A stretch of 64,000 nt of DNA from the NCBI RefSeq assembly GCF_900103955.1, contig NZ_FNIL01000003.1, forward strand, positions 124,001 to 188,000, given 5' to 3'. The translations under genes were made by a program, and so were the position numbers. The notes under the pieces are model-generated. The model was not told the origin of the DNA and made no database searches. It was given only the letters and a program-made list of their open reading frames with translations. Positions 18,781-28,537 of the stretch are shown one piece after another; the stretch's first letter is position 1; each line of letters opens with the position of its first letter. This DNA comes from Alkalicoccus daliensis (GTDB taxonomy: Bacteria; Bacillota; Bacilli; Bacillales; Salisediminibacteriaceae).

Positions 18781-18816
18781 CGTTCCCTGTTATCTCAGCA
18801 GCGGAACGTTTTTTTA
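18781..18816 (+). terminator. riboswitch-controlled terminator
   Basis: CGTTCC...GGAACG stem extended by CTG/CAG, then seven T. The same CGTTCC can pair with GGAACG at 18764-18769, forming the antiterminator. Bound TPP should therefore cause termination. Confidence 0.8.
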
Positions 18817-18943
18817 TTTACTCGGTCTGCGGCAGCCCTTTTCCCCGGGGTACATGAGGAATTCTTCAATTTTTCGTTTGCATAAATGCATCCCTTTCCT
18901 TTTGCTGGCATCTATACTTAATTAATTAGAAAGGGTGATTCTG

Positions 18944-19753
18944 TTGCTTAAAGTAGCAGCTATGAGAGAAAGTATAAAAGAAAACTCCCCATTGATTCAT
19001 AATATAACGAATGTCGTTGTGACGAATTTTACTGCCAACGGGCTGTACGCTTTAGGGGCAAGTCCGGTCATGGCGTATGCTATGGAAGAAGTAGAAGACA
19101 TGGCAAAAATTGCGAAAGCACTTGTTCTTAATATCGGGACGCTGACCCGTGAAACAAATGAAGCAATGTTAGCTGCAGGTCGTACAGCGAATGCCCACGG
19201 GGTTCCTGTTGTGCTCGACCCTGTAGGAGCCGGAGCTACTCCATTCAGAACGGAATCTGCGAAAATGCTCTTAAATGAACTGCAGATTGCAGTGATCAGA
19301 GGCAATGCCGGTGAGATTGCTAATTTATCTGATTCCCCCGTCCCTATGCAGGGAGTGGATTCCAGGTTTTCTTCCGAGAATGAAAAAGAACTTGCCGTGC
19401 AGGTAGCGAAAGAATGGAATACAGTTGTCTGTATGACAGGAGAAAACGATATTATTACAGATGGAGAGACGCACTATGTAGTATCCAACGGGGATAAAAT
19501 GCTTACGAAAGTTACCGGGGCCGGCTGCCTGCTGAGCTCGGTCACCGGTGCATTTCTAACATTGGAAGAATCTCCTCTTGATGCAGCAGCTGCTGCGTGT
19601 ATCTATTATGGTATAGCTGCAGAGAAAGCTGCTTCCAGGCAGCACCTTCCCGGTCCGGGCCACTTTCAAATGAACTTTTTAGACATGCTTGACGAACTGA
19701 CTGAAGCAGAAATAAAAACCTATATGAAATTTAAAAAGGAGGAGATCGAATGA
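18944..19753 (+). CDS. thiM: hydroxyethylthiazole kinase
   Basis: About 269 aa; phosphorylates 4-methyl-5-(2-hydroxyethyl)thiazole in thiamine salvage. The NFTANGLYALGASPVMA start, VLDPVGAGATPFR and the C-terminal VTGAGCLLSS motif with the catalytic Cys region are typical. A TTG at 18944 follows GAAAGGGTG and aligns with family N-termini; the in-frame GTG at 18935 overlaps that ribosome site and is less likely. First gene of thiMDE, overlapping thiD by four bases. Confidence 0.93.
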   Translation: MLKVAAMRESIKENSPLIHNITNVVVTNFTANGLYALGASPVMAYAMEEVEDMAKIAKALVLNIGTLTRETNEAMLAAGRTANAHGVPVVLDPVGAGATPFRTESAKMLLNELQIAVIRGNAGEIANLSDSPVPMQGVDSRFSSENEKELAVQVAKEWNTVVCMTGENDIITDGETHYVVSNGDKMLTKVTGAGCLLSSVTGAFLTLEESPLDAAAAACIYYGIAAEKAASRQHLPGPGHFQMNFLDMLDELTEAEIKTYMKFKKEEIE

Positions 19754-20577
19754 TTAGAGCATTAACAATTGCAGGATCAGACAGCGGCGGAGGCGCCGGT
19801 ATTCAAGCCGATCTTAAAACGTTTCAGGAATTAGATGTATATGGGATGAGTGCAATTACAGCACTAACAGCGCAGAACACGCTTGGAGTGCAGGGGGTTT
19901 TTCCTGCATCCGCAGAAGCTCTCCGTGCACAGATAAGTTCAGTGCTGGACGACATCGGAACAGATGCTGTGAAAACAGGCATGCTCGTGGATGAAGAACG
20001 GATTAATGTTGTTGCAGAATTTGCCCAGGATGGAAAGCTTCCTAAATTTATCCTCGATCCGGTAATGATAGCAACTTCGGGTGCCGAACTGCTTGACCCT
20101 TCTGCCAAAGAAGCGTTAATGAATAAATTATTTCCTTATGCAGCGCTGATAACGCCGAATATTCCGGAAGCAGAGGCAATTACAGGAATTGAAGCCAACT
20201 CATTAAAATCCCGGAAAGATATAGCAAAAACGATTTTATCCTACGGAGCAGAAGCCGTGCTGCTAAAAGGTGGACATGAAGAAGGAACGGATACGATTAC
20301 TGATATTTATTATGATGGTGCGGAATTCCGCTATTATACCGTTCCGAAAATTAATACTGTGCATACGCACGGCACAGGATGCACCTATGCTGCTGCAATA
20401 ACCGCTTATTCTGCAGCTAATAAAGAAATGAAAGATGCCATTTATGCTGCTAAATGCTTTATTCACCAGGCCATTATGGAAGCTTCCCCAATCGGCGGCG
20501 GAGATGGGCCCGTTCACCATGCTGCACACCGGACAGCGGAAAAGCCTCCAATTTTTACAGAGGTGGAGCAAGGATGA
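19750..20577 (+). CDS. thiD: hydroxymethylpyrimidine (phosphate) kinase
   Basis: A 275-aa ribokinase-like enzyme that phosphorylates HMP and HMP-P to HMP-PP. Motifs: N-terminal AGSDSGGGAGIQADLKTF, DPVMIATSG, LLKGGH and HTHGTGCTYAAAI with the catalytic base region. AAAGGAGGAG lies before the ATG, which overlaps the thiM stop as ATGA. The next gene starts four bases before the stop, so translation is coupled through the operon. Confidence 0.94.
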   Translation: MIRALTIAGSDSGGGAGIQADLKTFQELDVYGMSAITALTAQNTLGVQGVFPASAEALRAQISSVLDDIGTDAVKTGMLVDEERINVVAEFAQDGKLPKFILDPVMIATSGAELLDPSAKEALMNKLFPYAALITPNIPEAEAITGIEANSLKSRKDIAKTILSYGAEAVLLKGGHEEGTDTITDIYYDGAEFRYYTVPKINTVHTHGTGCTYAAAITAYSAANKEMKDAIYAAKCFIHQAIMEASPIGGGDGPVHHAAHRTAEKPPIFTEVEQG

Positions 20578-21236
20578 CTTCGCTTTTCACAAGAGATAAA
20601 CTGGCAGTATATTTTATTGCAGGCTCCCAGGATACAGCCCGCCCACTTCGGGAAGTTGTATTTGAAGCTCTGCGCGGCGGCGTAACAATATTCCAGCTCC
20701 GGGAAAAAGGAGAAGGCAGTTTACAGCAGGAAAATGAACGACTGGAACTGGCTCTTCAAATGAAAGAGCTGTGTGACAGTTTTCATGTCCCTTTAATAAT
20801 CAATGATGACGTAGAGCTTGCGCTCCAATGTAACGCGGATGGCCTTCATATTGGCCAGGAAGATATGGATCCGGAAGAAGCAAGAAAAAAAATGGGAGAC
20901 AATAAAATTCTGGGGGTTTCGGCATATACAGTGGCTGAAGCAAGGTCAGCAGGAAAATACGCAGATTATATTGGAGTTGGACCGATGTATGAGACACAAT
21001 CAAAAGCGGATGCAAAATCAGCTGTAGGCCCTTCCCGCATAAAGATGATGCGGGAGGAAGGGATCCAGACGCCAATCGTAGCCATAGGCGGCATCCGCAC
21101 TGATCATGTTTCGAGCATTCTGCAGGCAGGTGCAGATGGTGTATCCGTAATCTCTGCAATTGCCCGGGCAGAGGCGCCGGAGAGCGCAGCGGTGGAATTT
21201 GTCAGAGAAACAAAAAAATTCACTGCTGCCAATTAA
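20574..21236 (+). CDS. thiE: thiamine phosphate synthase
   Basis: A 220-aa TIM-barrel enzyme joining HMP-PP and thiazole phosphate to give thiamine phosphate. Diagnostic segments are FQLREKG near residue 40, INDDVELAL, GLHIGQED, IGVGPMYETQSK and AIGGI. The true start is the ATG at 20574, which overlaps the thiD stop and follows GAGGTGGAG; the longer open frame upstream is spurious. Its stop overlaps that of the convergent thiF by four bases. Confidence 0.93.
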   Translation: MTSLFTRDKLAVYFIAGSQDTARPLREVVFEALRGGVTIFQLREKGEGSLQQENERLELALQMKELCDSFHVPLIINDDVELALQCNADGLHIGQEDMDPEEARKKMGDNKILGVSAYTVAEARSAGKYADYIGVGPMYETQSKADAKSAVGPSRIKMMREEGIQTPIVAIGGIRTDHVSSILQAGADGVSVISAIARAEAPESAAVEFVRETKKFTAAN

Positions 21237-22243
21237 CCACTGATATAACGCTGATACAGAGCCAATGCTTTTGATTTTTGATTGGTATCATGGATCAGCG
21301 CTCTTCCATCATGAAAGATAACTACACGATGTCCTTCCAGTTCCACCTGCAGCACATGCTCGTTTGCTTTCGGTGCGTAAGGAGACAATCTATCTTTTAA
21401 TTCATTAAAACGCAGACTTCCAGGCGGCCTGACCTGTACCGTGTTTCTGCCGCACAGGACCGCTGTCTGGGTCTGGCTCGTTTTTTCCAAATAAGGATAT
21501 TCCGGTGTGGACCCGCAGGAAGGACAATCGTCCTTCTTCAGGCGGTTCACACCTATTTTTCTTGTTTCGTTTGTCCAGACGTCAAACTGAATAAGCTCTT
21601 CACGAAGAGCTTCCATGTTCCCTGTCAATAATTTCATCGCCTCTGCCACCTGATAAGAAGCAACTATTTGAACAGCAGGACTGATAACACCGACTGTATC
21701 ACAAGTATCCCCGCCTGCAGGAACTGCTCCTAAAATACAGTGCATACAGGGCTTTGACCCGGGGAGGACCGTGTAAGATAATCCGTAGCTTGCTACACAA
21801 GCCCCGTAAATCCACGGAATCTTATATTTTTGTGATGCATCATTAATCATCATTCTCGTTTCAAAATTATCCAGTGCGTCAATAATTAAGTCAGCCTGCT
21901 GAAACCGCTCAAATGTTTCAGGAGAGACATCTTCAACAATGCCCTCCACCTTTACTCCACTGTTGATAGCGCGCAGCCTTTTTTGAGCAGCCGCAGCTTT
22001 CGGAATCCCTTCATCTGCGTCTGCTTCCGTATACAATTGCTGCCGCTGCAGATTTGAGTACTCAATATAGTCCCGATCCAGTATTGTAATTCTTCCAGCT
22101 CCTGCTCTGGTGAGCATTTCTGAAGAGGCGCTTCCAAGAGCTCCGGCACCAATGATCACCACGTGCGCTTCAGATAATTTCTGCTGTCCTGCTTTCCCGA
22201 TTTTCTGGAAAAGCTCCTGTCTTGAATAACGGTCATTACGAAT
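21233..22243 (-). CDS. thiF: ThiF adenylyltransferase (ThiS activation), apparent AUU start
   Basis: An E1-like enzyme that adenylates the ThiS C-terminus. It has the nucleotide-binding [11 protein letters not shown] motif, [13 protein letters not shown], the DALDNFETR segment and two zinc CxxC pairs (CMHC and CPSC). Homologous sequence begins about 27 codons before the first GTG of the frame, at [15 protein letters not shown]. In that part no ATG, GTG or TTG exists; an in-frame TGA lies three codons upstream. ATT at 22243 sits six bases after GGAGTGA and gives 336 aa, the size I recall for Bacillus ThiF. The start is inferred; the coding extent is well supported. Overlaps thiG by eight bases. 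Confidence 0.85.
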   Translation of the reverse strand: MRNDRYSRQELFQKIGKAGQQKLSEAHVVIIGAGALGSASSEMLTRAGAGRITILDRDYIEYSNLQRQQLYTEADADEGIPKAAAAQKRLRAINSGVKVEGIVEDVSPETFERFQQADLIIDALDNFETRMMINDASQKYKIPWIYGACVASYGLSYTVLPGSKPCMHCILGAVPAGGDTCDTVGVISPAVQIVASYQVAEAMKLLTGNMEALREELIQFDVWTNETRKIGVNRLKKDDCPSCGSTPEYPYLEKTSQTQTAVLCGRNTVQVRPPGSLRFNELKDRLSPYAPKANEHVLQVELEGHRVVIFHDGRALIHDTNQKSKALALYQRYISG

Positions 22244-23003
22244 GGGGGCTCACTCCTTCAACAGGACTGCTTGGCTGTGCATACTGTACTTTTTCAATGC
22301 GGCCTGCCAGAAAACCTTTTCTGCCTGCTTCAACTGCTTCCTTCATTGCTTCAGCCATTAACACCGGATTGCCTGCTTTCGCTACTGCAGAATTCATCAG
22401 TACCCCGTCTGCACCCAGCTCCATCGCGTAGGCTGCATCAGCAGGACTTCCGAGACCGGCATCTACAATAATCGGTACTGTTGCCTGCTCCACAATCTGC
22501 TGTAAATTATATGGGTTGATAATTCCCAGGCCTGAACCAATGGGAGAAGCTGCCGGCATAACAGCATGGACGCCAAGCTCCTGTAATTTTCTCGCCAGAA
22601 CTACATCATCAGACGTGTAGACGAGCACGGTAAACCCTTCGTCCAGCAGCTGTTCTGATGCTTTGAGTGTTTCAATTGGATCTGGCAGAAGCGTTCGATC
22701 GCAGCCGATCACTTCAACTTTAACCATATCACAAAGCCCTGCTGCATAGGCTAATTTTGCTGTCCTTACAGCTTCAGCAGCTGTTTTAGCTCCCGCAGTG
22801 TTTGGGAGCAGCTTAAACTTATTAAGATCAATCCCTTCAAACGCATCCTTCGCTCCATCTTCCAAAGAAGTTCTTCGTACTGCAAACGTCAGCACTTCAG
22901 ACGCTGAAGCTTCCACTGCCTGTTTTTGAATATCAGTATTTTCATACTTTCCTGTTCCTAACAGCAATCTTGATGATAATTCATATTTTCCTATTTTTAA
23001 CAT
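22236..23003 (-). CDS. thiG: thiazole synthase
   Basis: A 255-aa TIM-barrel enzyme that forms the thiazole phosphate carboxylate from DXP, dehydroglycine and ThiS thiocarboxylate. Hallmarks: [11 protein letters not shown] near the N-terminus, [29 protein letters not shown] (with the Schiff-base lysine) and [15 protein letters not shown]. The ribosome site GGAGGCGG is made of the last Gly codons of thiS. The 3' end carries the GGAGTGA that serves thiF. Confidence 0.95.
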   Translation of the reverse strand: MLKIGKYELSSRLLLGTGKYENTDIQKQAVEASASEVLTFAVRRTSLEDGAKDAFEGIDLNKFKLLPNTAGAKTAAEAVRTAKLAYAAGLCDMVKVEVIGCDRTLLPDPIETLKASEQLLDEGFTVLVYTSDDVVLARKLQELGVHAVMPAASPIGSGLGIINPYNLQQIVEQATVPIIVDAGLGSPADAAYAMELGADGVLMNSAVAKAGNPVLMAEAMKEAVEAGRKGFLAGRIEKVQYAQPSSPVEGVSPHS

Positions 23004-23004
23004 A

Positions 23005-23208
23005 TTAACCGCCTCCTACAAAGTGTACAATCTCTATTTTGTCCTGCTCTCCAAGTAACGTTTCATCCCATTCTTCTTTCATAAGAATATTACCGTTTTG
23101 TTCTACAGCAATTCTGGCATCTTCCAGCTGATACTTTTTTAATAAATCAATTACTGTTACAGTATCTTCCGTTACTGCCCGTGTTTCTCCATTGATAATA
23201 ATATTCAT
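23005..23208 (-). CDS. thiS: sulfur carrier protein ThiS
   Basis: A 67-aa ubiquitin-like sulfur carrier. The C-terminus ends in Gly-Gly-Gly after EIVHFV, providing the GG tail that ThiF adenylates and that becomes a thiocarboxylate. It lies between thiO and thiG, with one or no bases between genes. Its ribosome site AGGAGG is inside the end of thiO. Confidence 0.95.
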   Translation of the reverse strand: MNIIINGETRAVTEDTVTVIDLLKKYQLEDARIAVEQNGNILMKEEWDETLLGEQDKIEIVHFVGGG

Positions 23209-24291
23209 TTATGAATGCCTCCTCTGTGGATCAAGCAATTGTAATTCCTTGTTTTTGGTTTCCTGCAGCATTTCTTCACTTAATAGTCTGCCGGAAAGAC
23301 CAGACATGAGAATGCCATTGCGGTAATATCCTGAACTTACATATAACCCCTCTTTCACTTTTCCGGCAAACGGATATCCATCGATACTCTTCGGCCTCAC
23401 TCCTGCCCAAACTTCATGAATCGGAGCATCTGCCAGTGCAGGTACAATCCGGATTGCTTCCTGAAGTAAATAGGATACTGCGCCGGCAGTTACGGTGGTG
23501 GAACAGTCCCCTTCTGTTTCTGTCGCTCCAATAATCAGCCTGCCGTCTCCTTTTGGCACAAGGTATACATCAGGGGTAAATATAGTAGAAGTAAAAGGAA
23601 GCACATCCGGCTTTACAGCAACACATTCTCCCTTTACAGGGACAACTCCGGGTACCTCCAGGTTCATCAGTTTTGCAGTTCCCGCAGCGAGTAATAATTT
23701 TTTCCCGTAGTAAATCTGCTCCCCCGCAGTAACTTTCCAACCAACATCTTTTTGTTCTATCTTCGTAATCTCTGCATTTTCCACTAAATCTCCCTGCTGC
23801 CTTACTGCTTCAATAAGCGCAGCAGTATAGCTCCGCGCATCTACCTGTGCTTCTGCCGGAAAAAAGGCAGCATCAACATTTTCCGTATTCAAGCCCGGGA
23901 GCTTTTCCTGAAGATCTGTGCCGGTGAAGTCTGTTACTTCTTCTCCTGCTTGCTGCTGCCTGTGGATTAACTGCTCTAGTTCTTTTTTTTCCTGCTTCGA
24001 TCTGGCAAATTTCCAGGCACCTTCTCTTCGGTAATAAATATTTTGGTTAGATATCTCTTCCAGTTCTTCCGTGAAAGTTTGAAAATAATTCCTGCATTTC
24101 ACTGCAAATTGAAACATCTCTGCACTTTGATGCAGTTCCGTCTGCGCCCCCAGCATTCCCGCTGCTGCAAAAGAAGCACCTTTTCCGGCTGCATTTTTAT
24201 CTATGACTAACACTCGTTCCCCACTTTTTGCAAGATGATAGCCAGTCGACAAACCTGTTACACCTGCACCGGCTATTATTACGTCATACAT
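23209..24291 (-). CDS. thiO: glycine oxidase
   Basis: A 360-aa FAD enzyme that oxidises glycine to the imine used by ThiG. The N-terminal Rossmann motif is VIIAGAGVTGLSTGYHLA, with a DAO-family GKGASFAAAGMLGA segment and the C-terminal IHEVWAGVRPKSIDGYPF and YVSSGYYRNGILMS. The start ATG touches the tenI stop. Membership of the thi operon distinguishes it from other amino-acid oxidases. Confidence 0.93.
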   Translation of the reverse strand: MYDVIIAGAGVTGLSTGYHLAKSGERVLVIDKNAAGKGASFAAAGMLGAQTELHQSAEMFQFAVKCRNYFQTFTEELEEISNQNIYYRREGAWKFARSKQEKKELEQLIHRQQQAGEEVTDFTGTDLQEKLPGLNTENVDAAFFPAEAQVDARSYTAALIEAVRQQGDLVENAEITKIEQKDVGWKVTAGEQIYYGKKLLLAAGTAKLMNLEVPGVVPVKGECVAVKPDVLPFTSTIFTPDVYLVPKGDGRLIIGATETEGDCSTTVTAGAVSYLLQEAIRIVPALADAPIHEVWAGVRPKSIDGYPFAGKVKEGLYVSSGYYRNGILMSGLSGRLLSEEMLQETKNKELQLLDPQRRHS

Positions 24292-24867
24292 TCAGTTGCC
24301 TCCCTGTTTCCGAAAATTCTGAGCTGCCTGCACAGGATCCTTCTGAAGAAAAACCGCAGAAATTGCTGCTGCTCCTGCAGCACCTGCAGCTCGCACCTCA
24401 GGTAATCTTTCCGGAGAAATCCCTCCCACCGCGATAACAGGCAGAGATACCGTTTGTGTAATTTTATTTAATTCATCCGTTCCCGCCCCCATAACTCCTG
24501 GCTTTGAAAAAGGAGAATACACCGGACCGAACACAAGGTAGGAGGCCCCTATTTCCTCTGCCCGCTGTGCTGCTGCGAGTGAATGTACAGAAACCCCTCC
24601 TTTTTTCAGGGTTACTTTCTGCATTTCGGCTTCCGGATAGTGAAAGAGACCCTGCCAGAAGAAGGAACCTGGAGTCTTGGTATTGACGATTACTTTATCT
24701 GTTAAACCATTTCTGTTTGAAAATTCCTGAAGCACGTTCCTTAAATCAGTTTTGGACCAGGAGGGCTCTCTTATATGAAGAAAATCCACGTGCGCCTGTA
24801 TTTTTACAGCTGTATCCATCCAAGTCTGCGGATTAATACTGCCGGGAGATATCACATGCAGTTCCAT
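24292..24867 (-). CDS. tenI: thiazole tautomerase TenI
   Basis: A 191-aa ThiE-like TIM barrel lacking parts of the ThiE active site. Segments HIREPSWS, GGVSVHSL, YLVFGPVYSPFSKPG and IAVGGI match TenI, which aromatises the thiazole tautomer made by ThiG. First gene after the minus-strand TPP riboswitch; AAGGGCGG precedes the ATG. A ThiE role is unlikely because thiE is present at 20574-21236. Confidence 0.88.
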   Translation of the reverse strand: MELHVISPGSINPQTWMDTAVKIQAHVDFLHIREPSWSKTDLRNVLQEFSNRNGLTDKVIVNTKTPGSFFWQGLFHYPEAEMQKVTLKKGGVSVHSLAAAQRAEEIGASYLVFGPVYSPFSKPGVMGAGTDELNKITQTVSLPVIAVGGISPERLPEVRAAGAAGAAAISAVFLQKDPVQAAQNFRKQGGN

Positions 24868-24909
24868 AATTACCGCCTTTCCCTCACAAGATCTATTTAT
24901 ACAGCTGAC

Positions 24910-24940
24910 AAAAAGCCGCTCCCTAAAATAGGAAGCGGCT
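24910..24940 (-). terminator. riboswitch-linked terminator
   Basis: On the minus strand AGCCGCTTCCT, loop, AGGGAGCGGCT, then TTTTTG. It lies between the TPP aptamer and tenI and is the expected expression platform. Confidence 0.85.
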
Positions 24941-24977
24941 ATACTTAACCAATAAACAAACTGCTCTCATCAGTTAT

Positions 24978-25073
24978 ATCTCACTTCCCTACGCCAGTAC
25001 GATCTGGATCAGGTTCTGGGAGTCCCGAAGTAAAACTTCAATCTCAGCCCTTTTAAAAGGCACCTCCAGTGAA
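24978..25073 (-). ncRNA. TPP riboswitch upstream of tenI-thiOSGF
   Basis: On the minus strand: ACTGGAGGTGCC, GGGCTGAGA, GGGACTCCCAGAACCTGATC and GGCGTAGGGAAGTGAGA. These are the conserved THI-box elements in order. It controls the second thiamine operon by transcription termination. Confidence 0.95.
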
Positions 25074-25131
25074 TCTTGTATGAAATTATATCTTTACTTT
25101 AATAGTTTGTGAATGCGTTGTCAATCCCTAG

Positions 25132-26859
25132 CTATACACTCGTGTGCTTTTCAATTTCACTGTCAAAATATCCTAAATCAGTAAGCTTTAAAGATGGAAT
25201 GACGGGAAGACACATAAATGACAATGCTGAGAGCGGATTAAAACTGCCAGTAAAGCCAAGCTCTGCAAACCCTTTTTCCACTGTGATTAAATCTTCTACA
25301 GCTTCAGCTGCTGGACCGGTTGACATAAGACCAGCTAAACTCAGTGAAAGGCTGGCGATCACGCTGCCTTCTTTTACGAGAACAAGCCCTCCCTGCATTT
25401 CATGGACTTTTTCCACCGCAATTTTCATATCTTCATCTCTATATCCTGCAGTCACTATATTGTGCGAATCGTGTGCGACAGTCAGTGCAAATGCTCCTTC
25501 TTTAAAAGCAAGACCCCGAATAAACCCGAGACCTATATTGCCGGTGTTTTTATGCCTTTCAATCACAGCAAGCTTCATTGTATCTTTTTCTGCGGAAGCC
25601 TCAAATCTGCAGTCTTTTACAGGGAGTTTCACTTCTGCTTTTTTCGTAACAATACTGTTAGGAATATAATCAATACAGAGTGCGGTATCTTTTCCATTTG
25701 CGTTAATTTCAAAGGTATTATCTTTTAGTTCCGGTATGACTACTGTATGTGTGAGGCTTTCCGGTACGGGTGCCTGGAGTGTCTCTCCTCCTAAAATATT
25801 TCCATGTTGGGCTACTATTTTTCCCTGCTGATATACTTCTTCCACAGTTAACTTTTCAAGATTGTCAACAATAAGAAGATCTGCATCATATCCCGGTGCT
25901 ACTGCTCCCTTTTCAGTCAGTCCGAAGCATTCTGCTGCATTTATAGTTGCCAGCTGGACTGCTGTAAGTGGGTCCATCCCCTGTTTCACTGCCATGCGTA
26001 CGCTGGCATCGATACTGCCTTCTTCCATTAAGGCATCCAGATGTTTATCGTCAGTACAAAATAAAAATCTGCGTGAATTAGCTTCGGTCACAGCCGGGAG
26101 CAGTGCTTCCAGATCTTTAGCTGCAGAACCTTCCCGGATAATTACATACATTCCTCTGCGGACCCGGTCCTGTGCTTCTTCTGCCGTAGTACATTCATGA
26201 TCTGTTGTAATTCCTGCTGCCCGATAGAGATTCACCTGATGTTTATCAAAACCTGCGCCATGGCCATCAATATTCGCCAGCTGCCTTTGCGCATCTGTAA
26301 GCTTCTGCATCATATCAGGAGAAGTGCCTGCAACAGAAGGATAGTCCATCACTTCCGCCAGGCCGATCACGCGTGGATGCTGATAAAAAGGTCTTAAATC
26401 TTCCGCAGTCAATACTGCCCCCGCGTTTTCAAATGGGGTTGCCGGTACACAGGATGGAAGCATAAAATAAGCATTTAACGGTCCTTCTTCAGAATCGTCG
26501 AGCATATATTGTATACCTTCGCTTCCTTTCACGTTCGCAATTTCATGCGGGTCTGTAACTATCGTAGTTACGCCTTTCGGCACGACCACATCCGCAAATC
26601 TGCTCGGAGAAACCATGGAAGACTCAATATGCACATGCCCATCGATAAATCCCGGCAGCAAGTAGCGTCCCTCCATTTCCACCTCTTCTTTTCCTTCATA
26701 GGATCCCAGTCCCGCAATTTTTCCAGCAGTTATTCCAACATCGAGTGTTTCAACCTCTTTCGTAAACACGTTTACAACTTTTGCATTTTTAAAGACGAAT
26801 TCCGCTTTTTCTTTCTTGTCAGCGGTTTTTATCAGGCGTTTCATTATATCTTTTTCCAT
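25132..26859 (-). CDS. ade: adenine deaminase
   Basis: About 575 aa; converts adenine to hypoxanthine in purine salvage. Metal-dependent amidohydrolase with PGFIDGHVHIESSM near residue 75 providing the first metal histidines, DPHEIANV, GHGAG and the late FCTDDKH motif, which are features of Ade. GGAGGAG before the ATG at 26859 sets the start; an in-frame ATG upstream at 26907 has no such site. Single gene. Confidence 0.93.
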   Translation of the reverse strand: MEKDIMKRLIKTADKKEKAEFVFKNAKVVNVFTKEVETLDVGITAGKIAGLGSYEGKEEVEMEGRYLLPGFIDGHVHIESSMVSPSRFADVVVPKGVTTIVTDPHEIANVKGSEGIQYMLDDSEEGPLNAYFMLPSCVPATPFENAGAVLTAEDLRPFYQHPRVIGLAEVMDYPSVAGTSPDMMQKLTDAQRQLANIDGHGAGFDKHQVNLYRAAGITTDHECTTAEEAQDRVRRGMYVIIREGSAAKDLEALLPAVTEANSRRFLFCTDDKHLDALMEEGSIDASVRMAVKQGMDPLTAVQLATINAAECFGLTEKGAVAPGYDADLLIVDNLEKLTVEEVYQQGKIVAQHGNILGGETLQAPVPESLTHTVVIPELKDNTFEINANGKDTALCIDYIPNSIVTKKAEVKLPVKDCRFEASAEKDTMKLAVIERHKNTGNIGLGFIRGLAFKEGAFALTVAHDSHNIVTAGYRDEDMKIAVEKVHEMQGGLVLVKEGSVIASLSLSLAGLMSTGPAAEAVEDLITVEKGFAELGFTGSFNPLSALSFMCLPVIPSLKLTDLGYFDSEIEKHTSV

Positions 26860-27038
26860 ATACTCATCTCCTCCAGCACTCTTCTCGTTTCTATGTATTA
26901 TACGCAAGTAGAGGTCAGACGTCTATGAACAACCTGATTCTCCCCCTTCCATCTGCGCAGACTATTTGTTAGAACCTCCTGCAAAAGAGTGATAAACTGT
27001 ATCACATGTTCATTTTCGTAAGAAGGAAGGTCCTGTGT

Positions 27039-28496
27039 ATGAAAAAACCGTCTAAAAATATATTGATTGCTGCTATCCTGCTAATTGGCTCATTTGTTAC
27101 TATTTTAAATCAGACCCTCATGATCACAGCAATTCCGCCGATAATGCAGGAATTTAATATTACAGCCAACACGGCACAGTGGCTGACTACAGTATTTATG
27201 CTTGTAAACGGCATTATGATTCCCATTACTGCCTTTCTAATTGAAAAATTCACTACACGGCAGCTCTTTATGGCAGCCATGACTGCGTTTGCTGCCGGCA
27301 CAATTATTGGGGGCTTCGCCACTAATTATGAATTTTTAATTCTCGGCAGAGTCGTACAGTCCATGGGGGCAGGAATAATGCTCCCGCTCATGCAGACTGT
27401 TTTTCTGCTGATTTTCCCTGTTGAAAAACGCGGCACAGTAATGGGATTTGTAGGATTGACAATTTCTTTTGCTCCAGCCATCGGACCTGCGCTGTCCGGC
27501 TGGATCACTGAAACTTTTACCTGGAGATTTCTTTTCTGGTTTGTTCTTCCTCTTATACTTATTATTACTATCATTGCTTACAAAGTGCTGGAAAACGTGA
27601 CAGAGCTGAAAGATCCTAAAGTGGATCCTCTTTCCATCATTTTATCATCTGTCGGATTTGGAGGCCTCCTCTATGGCTTTACCAGTGCCGGAAACCACGG
27701 CTGGGCTTCAGCTGTCACTTTACTCACCCTGCTTATCAGTGCAATCGCGCTGTTTACCTTTATCATGAGACAGTTAAAAATGCATCATCCAATGCTCGAA
27801 TTCCGGGTATTTAAGCTGCGGACTTTTACTATTGCTACTATTATTGGAATGATCGGGTTCCTTGGCTTAATAGGGCTTGAAACACTGATTCCATTATATA
27901 TGCAGGAAATGCGCGACTTTACTGCGCTGGATTCAGGGCTTGTCCTGCTGCCGGGGGCCTTGGTATCTGGTCTTATGTCCCCAATTTCAGGGTATATTTT
28001 TGATAAAGTCGGCGCCAGAGCACTTGCTTTTACAGGTTTGAGTATTATGACAATAGCGACCCTGGGCTTCGTTTTTATTGATATGTATGCAAGTATGATG
28101 CTGCTTGCACTGCTTTTCACCATGAGAATGTTTGGATTTGCTATGGTATTAATGCCGGTTACCACGTCAGGGTTAAACGAGCTTCCAAGGAAACTCATCC
28201 CTCACGGTGCTGCAATGAACAACACAATGAGGCAGCTGGCTGCTTCAATAGGAACAGCTCTTCTCGTTACTGTCATGACAACGACAGCAATGCAGGTGGA
28301 AACAACTTCTCCAGCACGAACACCTGATATTATCGGGTTAAACGCCGCAATGGCGGTAATAACAATATTAACATTTGCAGGGCTGATTCTTGTATTTTTC
28401 CTGAAAAATACTTCTCCGATGACGGACGAGGAATGGGATGAAAGAGAAGAGCTCACCAGACTGAGAAAAATCGAACGAAAGAAGAAAAAACAGTAG
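27039..28496 (+). CDS. MFS drug exporter, DHA2 family (LmrB-like)
   Basis: About 485 aa, rich in hydrophobic helices, with the 14-helix DHA2 layout of EmrB/QacA/LmrB. The first helices carry LNQTLMITAIPPIMQEF and QWLTTVFMLVNGIMIP, close to LmrB-type lincomycin/multidrug exporters, and motif C-like GPALSGWI. Expected to export toxic compounds by proton antiport; substrates cannot be told. GAAGGAAGG supports the ATG at 27039. Ends in a terminator. Confidence 0.82.
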   Translation: MKKPSKNILIAAILLIGSFVTILNQTLMITAIPPIMQEFNITANTAQWLTTVFMLVNGIMIPITAFLIEKFTTRQLFMAAMTAFAAGTIIGGFATNYEFLILGRVVQSMGAGIMLPLMQTVFLLIFPVEKRGTVMGFVGLTISFAPAIGPALSGWITETFTWRFLFWFVLPLILIITIIAYKVLENVTELKDPKVDPLSIILSSVGFGGLLYGFTSAGNHGWASAVTLLTLLISAIALFTFIMRQLKMHHPMLEFRVFKLRTFTIATIIGMIGFLGLIGLETLIPLYMQEMRDFTALDSGLVLLPGALVSGLMSPISGYIFDKVGARALAFTGLSIMTIATLGFVFIDMYASMMLLALLFTMRMFGFAMVLMPVTTSGLNELPRKLIPHGAAMNNTMRQLAASIGTALLVTVMTTTAMQVETTSPARTPDIIGLNAAMAVITILTFAGLILVFFLKNTSPMTDEEWDEREELTRLRKIERKKKKQ

Positions 28497-28537
28497 GGCA
28501 GCTTCGGGCTCCTAACTCGAAAAACTTTATAATGATA

